64,000 nt of DNA from TMED14 sp963925545 (GTDB lineage: Bacteria; Bacteroidota; Bacteroidia; Flavobacteriales; Schleiferiaceae). This document shows, one piece after another, positions 53,101-60,403 of the stretch; position 1 is the stretch's first letter; each line of letters opens with the position of its first letter. The stretch covers positions 29,468 through 93,467 of the forward strand of contig CAWUSA010000007.1 of NCBI GenBank assembly GCA_963925545.1. Reading direction: 5' to 3'. A program made the translations under genes and the position numbers. The notes beneath the pieces are model-generated. The model worked only from the letters and a program-made list of their open reading frames with translations. It did no database searches and was not told where the DNA came from.

Positions 53101-54080
53101 TTGTAGCAGTAACCTAGTCCACGAGGGATGTCACAGCCAATGATGTCATCCAAATAGTTGCCCAAGTCAGGATCAAACCATGTAGAGAAATAGGTATTAG
53201 TCAATCGGAAGGTAGACTTATTGAGAATGCGGTAATTGTAGAAGGTCATGTTATTGATCTCATCATTGGTCGCAAAGGCAAATGCCTGAGCGCGGATTTC
53301 AAATCCCAATGCCCCTGCACCTGTTTCTGTGTGGATATTGCCACGGTCATTGTAAACCCACCAGATGGTCTGGTCACCATACAACACATCAGTTTCCTTC
53401 AATCGGCAATCGAATTGACGATCCAGGTCATATGCAGGGTAGTCTTCCAATGGGTCGTAGCGCTCGTCGCCATCAAGGTCAATAAATGGAGCCAATGTGT
53501 ATGGCAAATCACTATCAACACCATGGGCAGGCCAATTCAAAATAATTTCAGGGATATTGCCCTCGTAACCAGGGAATTTATCTGCCACATCACAATTGAC
53601 ATCATTCCTGCATATCAACCATGCGCGGTGCATTTCAACTTGCTCACGGTGAATAATCCAATGCCGGTCATAGGCGTCACAAACGCTTTTGCTAACTGAT
53701 GCCAACCCGTCATTAGACAAAGGTCCAGGCCAGAAATCGTTACCACTTGAGCGGTAGGTCATGCCAGCCAATTTCAATTGCTGGCCCTCATCCAAGCCAC
53801 CCAGCCACAATGCACCAGCAAACATGGAGTGCTTACCTCCATCTTTTGGCACCTCATAACGTGCTGAATTAAGATCCCACCACATGTCACCTCCACCCAA
53901 AATGGTGGCGCGAACATTATTGAGATTCAAATCACTTTGAGCCCTTGATGGTTGACAAAGCTCCTCAACTGTTTTGTTGGATAGGGACGTCTTGCCAGTA
54001 AGCTTCACATCTACATCTGGACGAGCTTGAAGGGTAATGGCAGCAATAAAAGCGAGAAAGAGAAAGGTGCGTTTCATCAT
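50112..54080 (-). CDS. Large secreted protein (1322 residues) with FlgD/T9SS-like C-terminal region
   Basis: It has a signal peptide (MMKRTFLFLAFIAAITLQA). The body shows many Asp-rich calcium-binding-like loops (DLDGDERYDPLEDYP, FDGLDNDRDGCIDGV) and few long repeats. The end has VVPNPYFSMSAYEKSQ, then MVKITNLPERCVISIYAVEG, SGMYIIHIDAPG and KWFGTLRPFDPTGF. This resembles a FlgD-like or T9SS-type beta sandwich, which I recall in other large Bacteroidota proteins found beside PorV-like genes. No enzyme motif is recognised. It sits between the TonB receptor (18 bases) and the PorV/PorQ-like gene (6 bases or more), so the three are likely one system. Confidence 0.72.
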   Translation of the reverse strand: MMKRTFLFLAFIAAITLQARPDVDVKLTGKTSLSNKTVEELCQPSRAQSDLNLNNVRATILGGGDMWWDLNSARYEVPKDGGKHSMFAGALWLGGLDEGQQLKLAGMTYRSSGNDFWPGPLSNDGLASVSKSVCDAYDRHWIIHREQVEMHRAWLICRNDVNCDVADKFPGYEGNIPEIILNWPAHGVDSDLPYTLAPFIDLDGDERYDPLEDYPAYDLDRQFDCRLKETDVLYGDQTIWWVYNDRGNIHTETGAGALGFEIRAQAFAFATNDEINNMTFYNYRILNKSTFRLTNTYFSTWFDPDLGNYLDDIIGCDIPRGLGYCYNADLNDEGPLGYGLNPPAVGFDFFQGPFADYFDGLDNDRDGCIDGVRDDNGNCVAENPVTGTNERIVMSGFMYYNNTGSSFSGNPDNAAEFYNYMQSRWMNGNPLVVETPSGPGNTSNGDGFTSDGSGLVTKFAYPGITYDTTGNNDPTASQNWFESPANQEDKRGLHNAGPFSLAPGALNFITTGVVWARDFNKADLFASVDKVIIADDKAQSLFDNCFQILNGPDAPDMDIQELDRELVLMLSYREGQNNDELDYQEVDPLISATDNTYKFEGFQVFQLANENVSIGDRYDPSQARLIAQCDINNGVDRLINWELDPNLELLMPQDMTLEANDDGLQMSFVVKEDIFATGTDKRLVNHKPYYFSVVAYSYNEYQSFNQVTSPSGQRKPFLSGRNNVKLYEGLPHLVGSESDGTIQNAEYGFSPVITRLEGTGNGGNFMLLDQASEDYILQNFTMSTPTYVGGYGPVNVKVVDPLKVPSGRFYLIFDGTGSSARWSIEDENGNLIANSLTDLTFINEQIISQIGLSVEIRDQKYPGNDNTNERNGGMLESEIVFEDPTKQWLTWVRDDDNYAPTNWVLAGANDVSTAPGMYYSDYPNDGKGIFGNILDGAWAPFTYASSSGRGYDNGNIYGMGPADSAMVAFAMRRSIAELHSIDVVFTSDKSKWTRVPVIELGEDQVLTEGGKKKWRLRGGSSWDLVNGDMVRSSTSTGWSWFPGYAIDLETGTRLNLAFGENSWMVGDNGRDMLFNPSSRQSTFPADPVTGGYKFGGQHYLYVFGPSYRKGLTNVDLAYAGSDEADNPLKTDLENMNSPLFRSNVTKGLMWVSIPMMDRRFDGTDLYTSMPSDVTVRLRVARPYEKYEGDGSNSKNPKYEFNTEDIAVIKANDSTAQNMLEQIRVVPNPYFSMSAYEKSQLDNMVKITNLPERCVISIYAVEGSLVRTLSKDNTDTWIYWDLKNNYQVPIASGMYIIHIDAPGIGQKIVKWFGTLRPFDPTGF

Positions 54081-54098
54081 AATCAGGTTGCGTATAGC

Positions 54099-57000
54099 TT
54101 AAAGACCCAGGCGGATGCCTAAGCGAATTCTGCGTGGAATAGAAAAATTGGATGGGTCAATGACCGCAATATTGTAGAGATCAGCAAACGATTGCGCATT
54201 GGTGGTGAAGGCAATGGACTGCTGTCCCTGTGGAGAGGATAGGAAGCCATCATCAGTCGGCGAACCGGTGTAGGGGTAGATATCCAAAATGTTCAAGACA
54301 TTCATGACGTTCAATACCTGCATATAAAGCTCAACATTTTTCTTGCCTTTAGCATAGTACCACACCTTGTTGGCTGTCATGTCCATTTTAAACTGCCAAG
54401 GCTTGCGTGAGCCATTCAGCAATCCAGAAATCGGTGCAGCGGACTGTGTTAAACCATAGGCGCGAATGCGTCGCGAGTAGGGGAAACCAGATTGAGTACC
54501 CATCAATACGTTCACGCCCGCATTTTCAAAAAGGCGCATGTTCTTGATGACTGGACCGTTGTATTGGGTGCCCCCACGGTAGCGGAAATCAACATTGGTA
54601 GAGAAATTGTGTCGCTGATCGTAGTTCAACGGCTGGATGTAGCGAAGGTTTGGCTGACCAGAGCGGGCCAAAGACAAGCCTGCATTGGCGCCAGAACCTG
54701 TGCCGTCAGCAAAAGACAATGAGTAGTTGGCATTAACCATAATATTGCCTGTGCGTCGCAAGTCATATTGGAAGCTGAAACCCTTTGAAGTCGTGAAGTC
54801 ACGATTGCCATACATGATGTAGGTTGCCGGATATGCCTCTGTGACAGAAACTGTCTGAATCAAATCACGGTACTCACGGTAAAAGCCATTGATTTTCAAA
54901 GCGGAGCGCTCAGTCAATTTCTGACGGAAGCCAATTTCGTACTCTGTAAGCTTCTGTGGCTTCAAGGATGGATTGGCAATCTGTTGAAGCGAGCCAAACT
55001 GTAAGTTGACATAGTTAACTGGGTTGAATCGAACAGCATTAGGTCGCTGCACCATCAAATCATAGTGGGCAAAGAATTCTGCTTCATCGGAGATAGGAAA
55101 CTGGAAGGAAATACGTGGTGAGACGGTCACTTGGGGCTCGTAATCCTTGAATCCTTTTGCGCTCAATACGGGTTGGTCGGGGTTGGATTCATCTGTGAAG
55201 TTTTCTTCAAAAATCCAAGGCTTGGCTTGGCCGCCGGATAAGTTGGCAATTTCTGTTGGATTACTTTGCGGTGTGCCATCTGCATTAAACCAATCAAAAC
55301 CATCGCGGTAGCCCACAATCTTTTTGGGATTCTTGATATTGTCAACATAGACCACATAGTCATCGCCCATGGATGTCGGGATGTCGCTGCCAGACAACCC
55401 ACCCATGCCTTGAACATCACTCACCGTGCGTGAAGAGTACAATGTAAATGGGTCTTTGGGGACCGGCTGGTTGGCGTCAAAGCGATCAATGCGAACACCA
55501 ATATTGAAGAAGAGATCATCAAAGGTGAACTGATCTTGAATATATCCCGCCATGTAAATCGGCTGGAAGGCTGCAATGGGGTAAGTGTGGTTGCCCTCTA
55601 AGTCCTTTGCATTGAAAAAATCATCAAGTGATGGGTTGTAGGTCAATATGTTGCCTTGGTAATCATAGCCATGATAGGCGACATAGGCACCTGAGCCAAA
55701 GTTGAGTAGCTCCTGAGCCGAGAACAAGGCCAATCCACCGTAATTATTCAGATCATCTGGAGAGATGCCATCGATATCTAGCAAGCGTTGATCGCTACCA
55801 TTTTGGTCCCAGCCAAGCGCCCTACGTAAGTTGCGGTCAAAGCTTCTTGGCTTGTCCATATCAATGGCACGATTGTAATTGATTGTGTCCATGAAGACCC
55901 CATCCTTGTATACCAGGTTAGGGTTGTTCAAATCCAATTCTCGCATGTGATCATTTTGTAAACCGCGCATCAAGGTCCAAAGCCCCCTTGCAGCTACGCC
56001 AAAAGAGCGATCAGTACGCTGCTCATACTCCAATCCCGCAGTAAGGCTATGTTCTCCTAAATCAAAGCTGGTGGAAGCCGTAATTCGGAATTGTTCGTTC
56101 TTACTGTAGCTGTAGCCACTTTGGACAGCGCCAACATTGCCAAACAAGCTGTAAACTGAAGAAGGCCCTTGGCCATTAAGTAAACCGCCACCCTGCTGGA
56201 TGTTAGTCAAGTTATTGATTCTATTAGCAATCTGACCATTAGACACCATGTCATAGTAGTTCTGTGTGTAATTGGACAAGGTTGCATTGTATGGGCTTGC
56301 CGAAAAGGACACATTGGTGTCCAAGTCAAGAAGCTTTCTCCAAGCAGATACACCCGTTTTCTCATCCACTCCGTATCCATACAACGGTCTACGTGTAGTA
56401 ACAAATTCGCCAATATGGCCGTAGCGGAATATATTGTCTCCATGGCGGTCATCAAAGCTCTTGCGAAGGTTCAATGAGTAATCAACCTGAATGGTATAAT
56501 AGGCATTGCGAATCATGGCATCCGACTCATCGCCTACTCCGCCAAATTGTTGGGTAAAGCGAATGAAGGTCGAGAAATCTTTGTTATCATAAGATCCATT
56601 AGTCTTCCAGTTCATTAAGGAATTAGAGAAGGACCCGCTTTTACCATAACCCGAATTGAATCGGCCACCAATGACCACATTGGTCTTCCGTGATGGCTTG
56701 ATATTGATGTTGCCGGTTGCGCGGATACTATTGGTTGCCACATTCAAACGGCGAGGAATGATCTCAAGGTCACCCTTTCGTATCAATTCAGCGCGAGAGA
56801 TGGTACCAAGTCCTGTTGAGGTAGACGCTAACGGATTGGATTCTAAGTCAGCCAACACATCGTCCTTCACCTTGTAGATTGGTACAGAGTATGGGCGGCC
56901 ATCACCATTGTGCTGAATTTCACCTGAAAACAAATAGCCCACCAAGGGGGCTGTTTTTGCCTTGTTGAAAAGCAAAGGTCCACCAATGGTTAAACCTGCC

Positions 57001-57749
57001 AAGTGGTAATTGTAATTATCAAAAAGGGCAGATGTCACATACTCACCAGTGCCAAAAAATCGCGATGAGGGGCCTCTCGTCGTGGTGGAGATAATCCCAC
57101 CTGTTGCATCACCATAGGATGCAGGGACACCGCCTGTGATGACTTCTGTTTTTGCAATGGCTTCACGGGGAAGGTTTACCGAACCACGGACACGAACACC
57201 GTCAATAAATACGGCGTTTGCATCTGAACGACCACCTCGGAAGTAGCTGGCGCCTGAAGCCTCATCTTGTACAACACCTGATGAAAGCGACAGGACTGCA
57301 CTGAGACCGCGGCTGGCCATGTTGCGAATTTGCTCCTGGCTGAAACTCTGTGAAGTCTTGCCCTTCTCAATCAAAGGTGCCTCAAAGTCTGCCTTAATTT
57401 CAATCTCGCCCAGCACAACATCTGCTGAAGCCAATTTGAAGTCCAATACGCGGGGACGACCACCGGGGACGCCTACTTTTTGCATGGTCACTGTGTTGTA
57501 GCCAAACACCTTACAGCTAATTTCATAGGTGCCAGAAGTGACTGGTCCAATGTTATAACGCCCATCAAAATCTGTCATTCCCTTGGAGACTTCATAACCC
57601 CCGCTTGAAATAGTTATCTGTGCTTGCGGGACAGCTTCTCCTGTGCGCTTGTCCTTGACAACGCCTCTGACGGAGCCAGGACGAGATTGTCCAATAGCAG
57701 AAAGGGAAATGATGGTTGCCAGGACAATGGCTCCAATACGATAACGCAT
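54099..57749 (-). CDS. TonB-dependent receptor with carboxypeptidase-like N-terminal domain
   Basis: This outer-membrane importer is energised by TonB. The 1216-residue protein has a signal peptide (MRYRIGAIVLATIISLSAIG). A CarboxypepD_reg-like beta sandwich follows at about 25-105 (GVVKDKRTGEAVPQAQITI, GRYNIGPVTSGTYEI). The plug domain spans about 110-230 (VFIDGVRVRGSVNLP, EVITGGVPASYGDATGGI). A 22-strand-type barrel ends in IPRRIRLGIRLGL. It lacks a SusD partner. Instead a giant secreted protein and a PorV/PorQ-like barrel follow. The substrate is unknown. Confidence 0.9.
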   Translation of the reverse strand: MRYRIGAIVLATIISLSAIGQSRPGSVRGVVKDKRTGEAVPQAQITISSGGYEVSKGMTDFDGRYNIGPVTSGTYEISCKVFGYNTVTMQKVGVPGGRPRVLDFKLASADVVLGEIEIKADFEAPLIEKGKTSQSFSQEQIRNMASRGLSAVLSLSSGVVQDEASGASYFRGGRSDANAVFIDGVRVRGSVNLPREAIAKTEVITGGVPASYGDATGGIISTTTRGPSSRFFGTGEYVTSALFDNYNYHLAGLTIGGPLLFNKAKTAPLVGYLFSGEIQHNGDGRPYSVPIYKVKDDVLADLESNPLASTSTGLGTISRAELIRKGDLEIIPRRLNVATNSIRATGNINIKPSRKTNVVIGGRFNSGYGKSGSFSNSLMNWKTNGSYDNKDFSTFIRFTQQFGGVGDESDAMIRNAYYTIQVDYSLNLRKSFDDRHGDNIFRYGHIGEFVTTRRPLYGYGVDEKTGVSAWRKLLDLDTNVSFSASPYNATLSNYTQNYYDMVSNGQIANRINNLTNIQQGGGLLNGQGPSSVYSLFGNVGAVQSGYSYSKNEQFRITASTSFDLGEHSLTAGLEYEQRTDRSFGVAARGLWTLMRGLQNDHMRELDLNNPNLVYKDGVFMDTINYNRAIDMDKPRSFDRNLRRALGWDQNGSDQRLLDIDGISPDDLNNYGGLALFSAQELLNFGSGAYVAYHGYDYQGNILTYNPSLDDFFNAKDLEGNHTYPIAAFQPIYMAGYIQDQFTFDDLFFNIGVRIDRFDANQPVPKDPFTLYSSRTVSDVQGMGGLSGSDIPTSMGDDYVVYVDNIKNPKKIVGYRDGFDWFNADGTPQSNPTEIANLSGGQAKPWIFEENFTDESNPDQPVLSAKGFKDYEPQVTVSPRISFQFPISDEAEFFAHYDLMVQRPNAVRFNPVNYVNLQFGSLQQIANPSLKPQKLTEYEIGFRQKLTERSALKINGFYREYRDLIQTVSVTEAYPATYIMYGNRDFTTSKGFSFQYDLRRTGNIMVNANYSLSFADGTGSGANAGLSLARSGQPNLRYIQPLNYDQRHNFSTNVDFRYRGGTQYNGPVIKNMRLFENAGVNVLMGTQSGFPYSRRIRAYGLTQSAAPISGLLNGSRKPWQFKMDMTANKVWYYAKGKKNVELYMQVLNVMNVLNILDIYPYTGSPTDDGFLSSPQGQQSIAFTTNAQSFADLYNIAVIDPSNFSIPRRIRLGIRLGL

Positions 57750-57813
57750 ATGCTAGTCGTTTAGGTTTTGTGTGTAAGTATGCGAAAGTAACGAATTTTC
57801 TTTTGCAAAACAC

Positions 57814-57821
57814 TAGGTTTG
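57814..57821 (+). promoter_or_regulatory. -7 promoter element of the Rieske-like lipoprotein gene
   Basis: TAGGTTTG matches TAnnTTTG and ends four bases before the ATG at 57826, predicting a leaderless transcript. Confidence 0.5.
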
Positions 57822-57825
57822 CACC

Positions 57826-58287
57826 ATGTACCAGTCAATCAGACATATAGCATTCAAACGTTTGGCACCATTGGGATTACTAGCTCTGATGAGCCTCTCA
57901 AATTGTGGGGGCACCACCAGCCAACATCCTGTGCCCTACATCGCCGTGGACGAAAGCATTTACTTGAATAGTCCCAGCGCCTATGACATCCAATTTGTCG
58001 GTGGACACATGACCTTGCCAACCAAAGGTTATTCCGGTATCGTGATTTACCGGAGAAGCAACTATGGGGATGCCAATGACTTTGCCGTCTACGACATGGC
58101 TTGCCCTAATCATGTCAATGACCCCTGCGGAACCCTTCAATTGGATGGACTGTATGGAAATTGTGGCTGTGATGACCAGCAGTTTTTAATCTACGATGGT
58201 CAGGCCTTGGACGGTGTGACAGCATGGGGGCTTCGCCCCTACCGAATCACCTACCAGGGGCAATCCATTCGCATCACTGGCTTTTGA
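57826..58287 (+). CDS. Lipoprotein with degenerate Rieske-like fold
   Basis: The 153-residue protein has a lipoprotein signal ending in lipobox LSNC (Cys27). The C-terminal part has Rieske-like order: FAVYDMACPNH (C93, H96), a second cluster GNCGCDDQQFLIYDG (C113, C115) and the closing ALDGVTAWGLRPYRI strand typical after a Rieske centre. However, CxH has become CxxH and the second histidine is missing (D116 instead). It is therefore unlikely to hold a normal 2Fe-2S centre. Similar small Bacteroidota proteins exist. The function is unknown. Confidence 0.6.
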   Translation: MYQSIRHIAFKRLAPLGLLALMSLSNCGGTTSQHPVPYIAVDESIYLNSPSAYDIQFVGGHMTLPTKGYSGIVIYRRSNYGDANDFAVYDMACPNHVNDPCGTLQLDGLYGNCGCDDQQFLIYDGQALDGVTAWGLRPYRITYQGQSIRITGF

Positions 58288-58295
58288 TTCGTCGG

Positions 58296-59396
58296 CTAGG
58301 AAACCGCTGCCATTTGGCCCATGTTTTTGAGTTGACGGACGTGCGACTGAAAGGCTGAAGCAAAGCTGCCTAAGTCATTGTACGTCACCTGAAATTCATC
58401 ACAAACTTCCCTTACAATTTTTGAAATATCTGGGTAGTGGACGTGGGAAACCTTCGGGAAGAGGTGGTGCTCAATTTGAAAATTCAACCCCCCAAGAAAC
58501 CACGTGATGAATCGGCTCTTTGTGGCAAAATTGGCGGTGGTCCTGACCTGATGAATAGCCCACTCAACCGGACTTTCAAAAGACGGGTTTTCACGCACGT
58601 CGGCAAAATGGGTTTCTTCCACCACATGAGCCAACTGGAACACCACTGACAAGGTTACCCCTGCTGCAACGACCATCATTGCGAAGCCTGCTAACCAAGG
58701 GAAAAAGCCCAACTGAATGATTGGGAAAACAAAGAAAGTGCCAAAATGGAATATTTTCCAAGCCCAAAAACCTGCATGTTGCCCGAAAGTCAAAGGCTGC
58801 ATTGGCACCGTGCCAATCTTCTGCGAAAAGTACTTTTCATAGTCCGTCCAAATGACCCAATAGATGAAAAGCATGGCATAGAGCAGGAGGAAATAGCGAT
58901 GCTGGAATTTGTGAATGCTTTTGCGAAATTGCGAGGGAGCCATGCGCAGCAGGCCGCCAGTTTCAATGTCATCATCCAGCCCATCAATGTTGGTGTAAGT
59001 GTGATGAACCACGTTGTGTTTGGTCTTCCAAAACAACACTGAAGCGCCGACCATGTTGGCAGAATGTGCTGCCAATTCATTGACCCAATTGTGATTGGAG
59101 TAGCTGCCATGTGCGCCATCATGCATGATGTTAAAACCAATGCCCGCTGTCAGTATGCCTAGGATTATCCATATCATCCAAGCAATGGAAAAGGCTGGTG
59201 TACCTAGGACCAAGAATAAATAACCAGCCAGAAAAGCGCCTGCAAGGATGAAGGTTTTAAAGTACAAACGTGCATCCCCTTTTTTGGATTTTCCGGATTC
59301 CTTGAAATAGGCATTCACACGCTTTTTGATCTCCTTATAAAAAGGTGTTTCATCATTGCGAGGGAACTTGGGGGGAGTGAAGGTGGTGCTTGCCAT
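58296..59396 (-). CDS. Membrane fatty acid desaturase, acyl-lipid type
   Basis: This diiron enzyme introduces a double bond into membrane lipid acyl chains. From the ATG at 59396 the protein has 366 residues. The three histidine boxes are present: HDGAH (H92-H96), HNVVHH (H127-H132) and QIEHH near residue 310. Membrane segments lie around 48-88 and in the middle. This box set is that of the delta-5/delta-6 acyl-lipid group. Position specificity cannot be read from sequence. A TACCTTTG promoter element ends four bases before the ATG, which fixes the start and rejects the longer reading frame reaching into metF. Confidence 0.9.
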   Translation of the reverse strand: MASTTFTPPKFPRNDETPFYKEIKKRVNAYFKESGKSKKGDARLYFKTFILAGAFLAGYLFLVLGTPAFSIAWMIWIILGILTAGIGFNIMHDGAHGSYSNHNWVNELAAHSANMVGASVLFWKTKHNVVHHTYTNIDGLDDDIETGGLLRMAPSQFRKSIHKFQHRYFLLLYAMLFIYWVIWTDYEKYFSQKIGTVPMQPLTFGQHAGFWAWKIFHFGTFFVFPIIQLGFFPWLAGFAMMVVAAGVTLSVVFQLAHVVEETHFADVRENPSFESPVEWAIHQVRTTANFATKSRFITWFLGGLNFQIEHHLFPKVSHVHYPDISKIVREVCDEFQVTYNDLGSFASAFQSHVRQLKNMGQMAAVS

Positions 59397-59400
59397 GAGG

Positions 59401-59408
59401 CAAAGGTA
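59401..59408 (-). promoter_or_regulatory. -7 promoter element of the desaturase gene
   Basis: The minus strand reads TACCTTTG, a perfect TAnnTTTG match, four bases before the ATG at 59396. Confidence 0.55.
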
Positions 59409-59445
59409 ACACATGAAACCGTAGGGCAAATAGCTGCAAATACCC

Positions 59446-60402
59446 TTAAAAGACTGCCTTGGCAATGGCTTCAATCGACTTGGATGATCCCATGGTGTAG
59501 TAATGCAATGACGGAACACCTTGTTTCATCAACTCCTTAGACTGGGCAATCGCCCACTCAATACCAACCTGACGAACCGAATCAGCATCTTTTGCATCCT
59601 CCATGGCATCCACCAAATCATCTGGTAAGTTGATGTAAAAGTGAGAGGGGATGCTTGTCAGTTGTCGCTTGGTAGCAATGGGCTTGATCCCTGGAATAAT
59701 GGGAACATCAATACCTGCTAATCGACACTTGTCTACAAAAGCAAAGTAGGCGGCATTGTCATAGAACATCTGCGTCACAATGTACTCCGCCCCAGCATCC
59801 ACCTTTGCTTTGAGGTGCTTGATGTCTGAACGCAAAGAGGGCGCTTCAAAGTGTTTCTCCGGGTAACCTGCTACGCCGGGGCAGAAGCTGGAGGGATTGC
59901 TGTTTTCTACCTCATCGTACAGGTATTTGCCCGCATTGAGGTCCATCACCTGACCCAACAGCTCAACCGCGTATTGATGCCCCCCCTTCTCCGCCTTGAA
60001 AACGCCATCCGACTTCAATGCATCACCACGCAAAACCAACACATTGTCAATGCCTAGGTAATGCAAGTCAATCAAGGCATACTCAGTTTCCTCGCGGGTG
60101 AACCCCCCACATATCACATGGGGGACGGTGTCAACTTTGAACTTGTTTTGAATGGCCGCACAAATCCCTACCGTACCTGGACGCTTGCGTGTGTGAACCT
60201 TCTCTAGCAAGCCAGATTCATGGCGCTTGTAGATGAACTCCTCGCGATGACTTGTGACATCAATGAACTTAGGGTCAAAGGGCATGAGGCGTTCAATGCT
60301 CTCATACAAGCCATCAATCCTTGTGCCTTTCAGTGGGGGTAAAATCTCAAAGCTGAACAGGGTTTTCCCTTTGGCAGCTCGGATGTGATCAATTACTTTC
60401 AT
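59446..60402 (-). CDS. metF: 5,10-methylenetetrahydrofolate reductase MetF
   Basis: MetF reduces methylene-THF to methyl-THF, the methyl donor for MetH. The 318-residue protein has the TIM-barrel features FSFEILPPLKG with the catalytic Glu, FIDVTSHRE, NVLVLRGD, AEYIVTQMFYDN and DVPIIPGIKPI. It lies one base downstream of metH in the same operon, so substrate and methyl acceptor enzymes are co-expressed. Confidence 0.96.
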   Translation of the reverse strand: MKVIDHIRAAKGKTLFSFEILPPLKGTRIDGLYESIERLMPFDPKFIDVTSHREEFIYKRHESGLLEKVHTRKRPGTVGICAAIQNKFKVDTVPHVICGGFTREETEYALIDLHYLGIDNVLVLRGDALKSDGVFKAEKGGHQYAVELLGQVMDLNAGKYLYDEVENSNPSSFCPGVAGYPEKHFEAPSLRSDIKHLKAKVDAGAEYIVTQMFYDNAAYFAFVDKCRLAGIDVPIIPGIKPIATKRQLTSIPSHFYINLPDDLVDAMEDAKDADSVRQVGIEWAIAQSKELMKQGVPSLHYYTMGSSKSIEAIAKAVF

Positions 60403-60403
60403 G

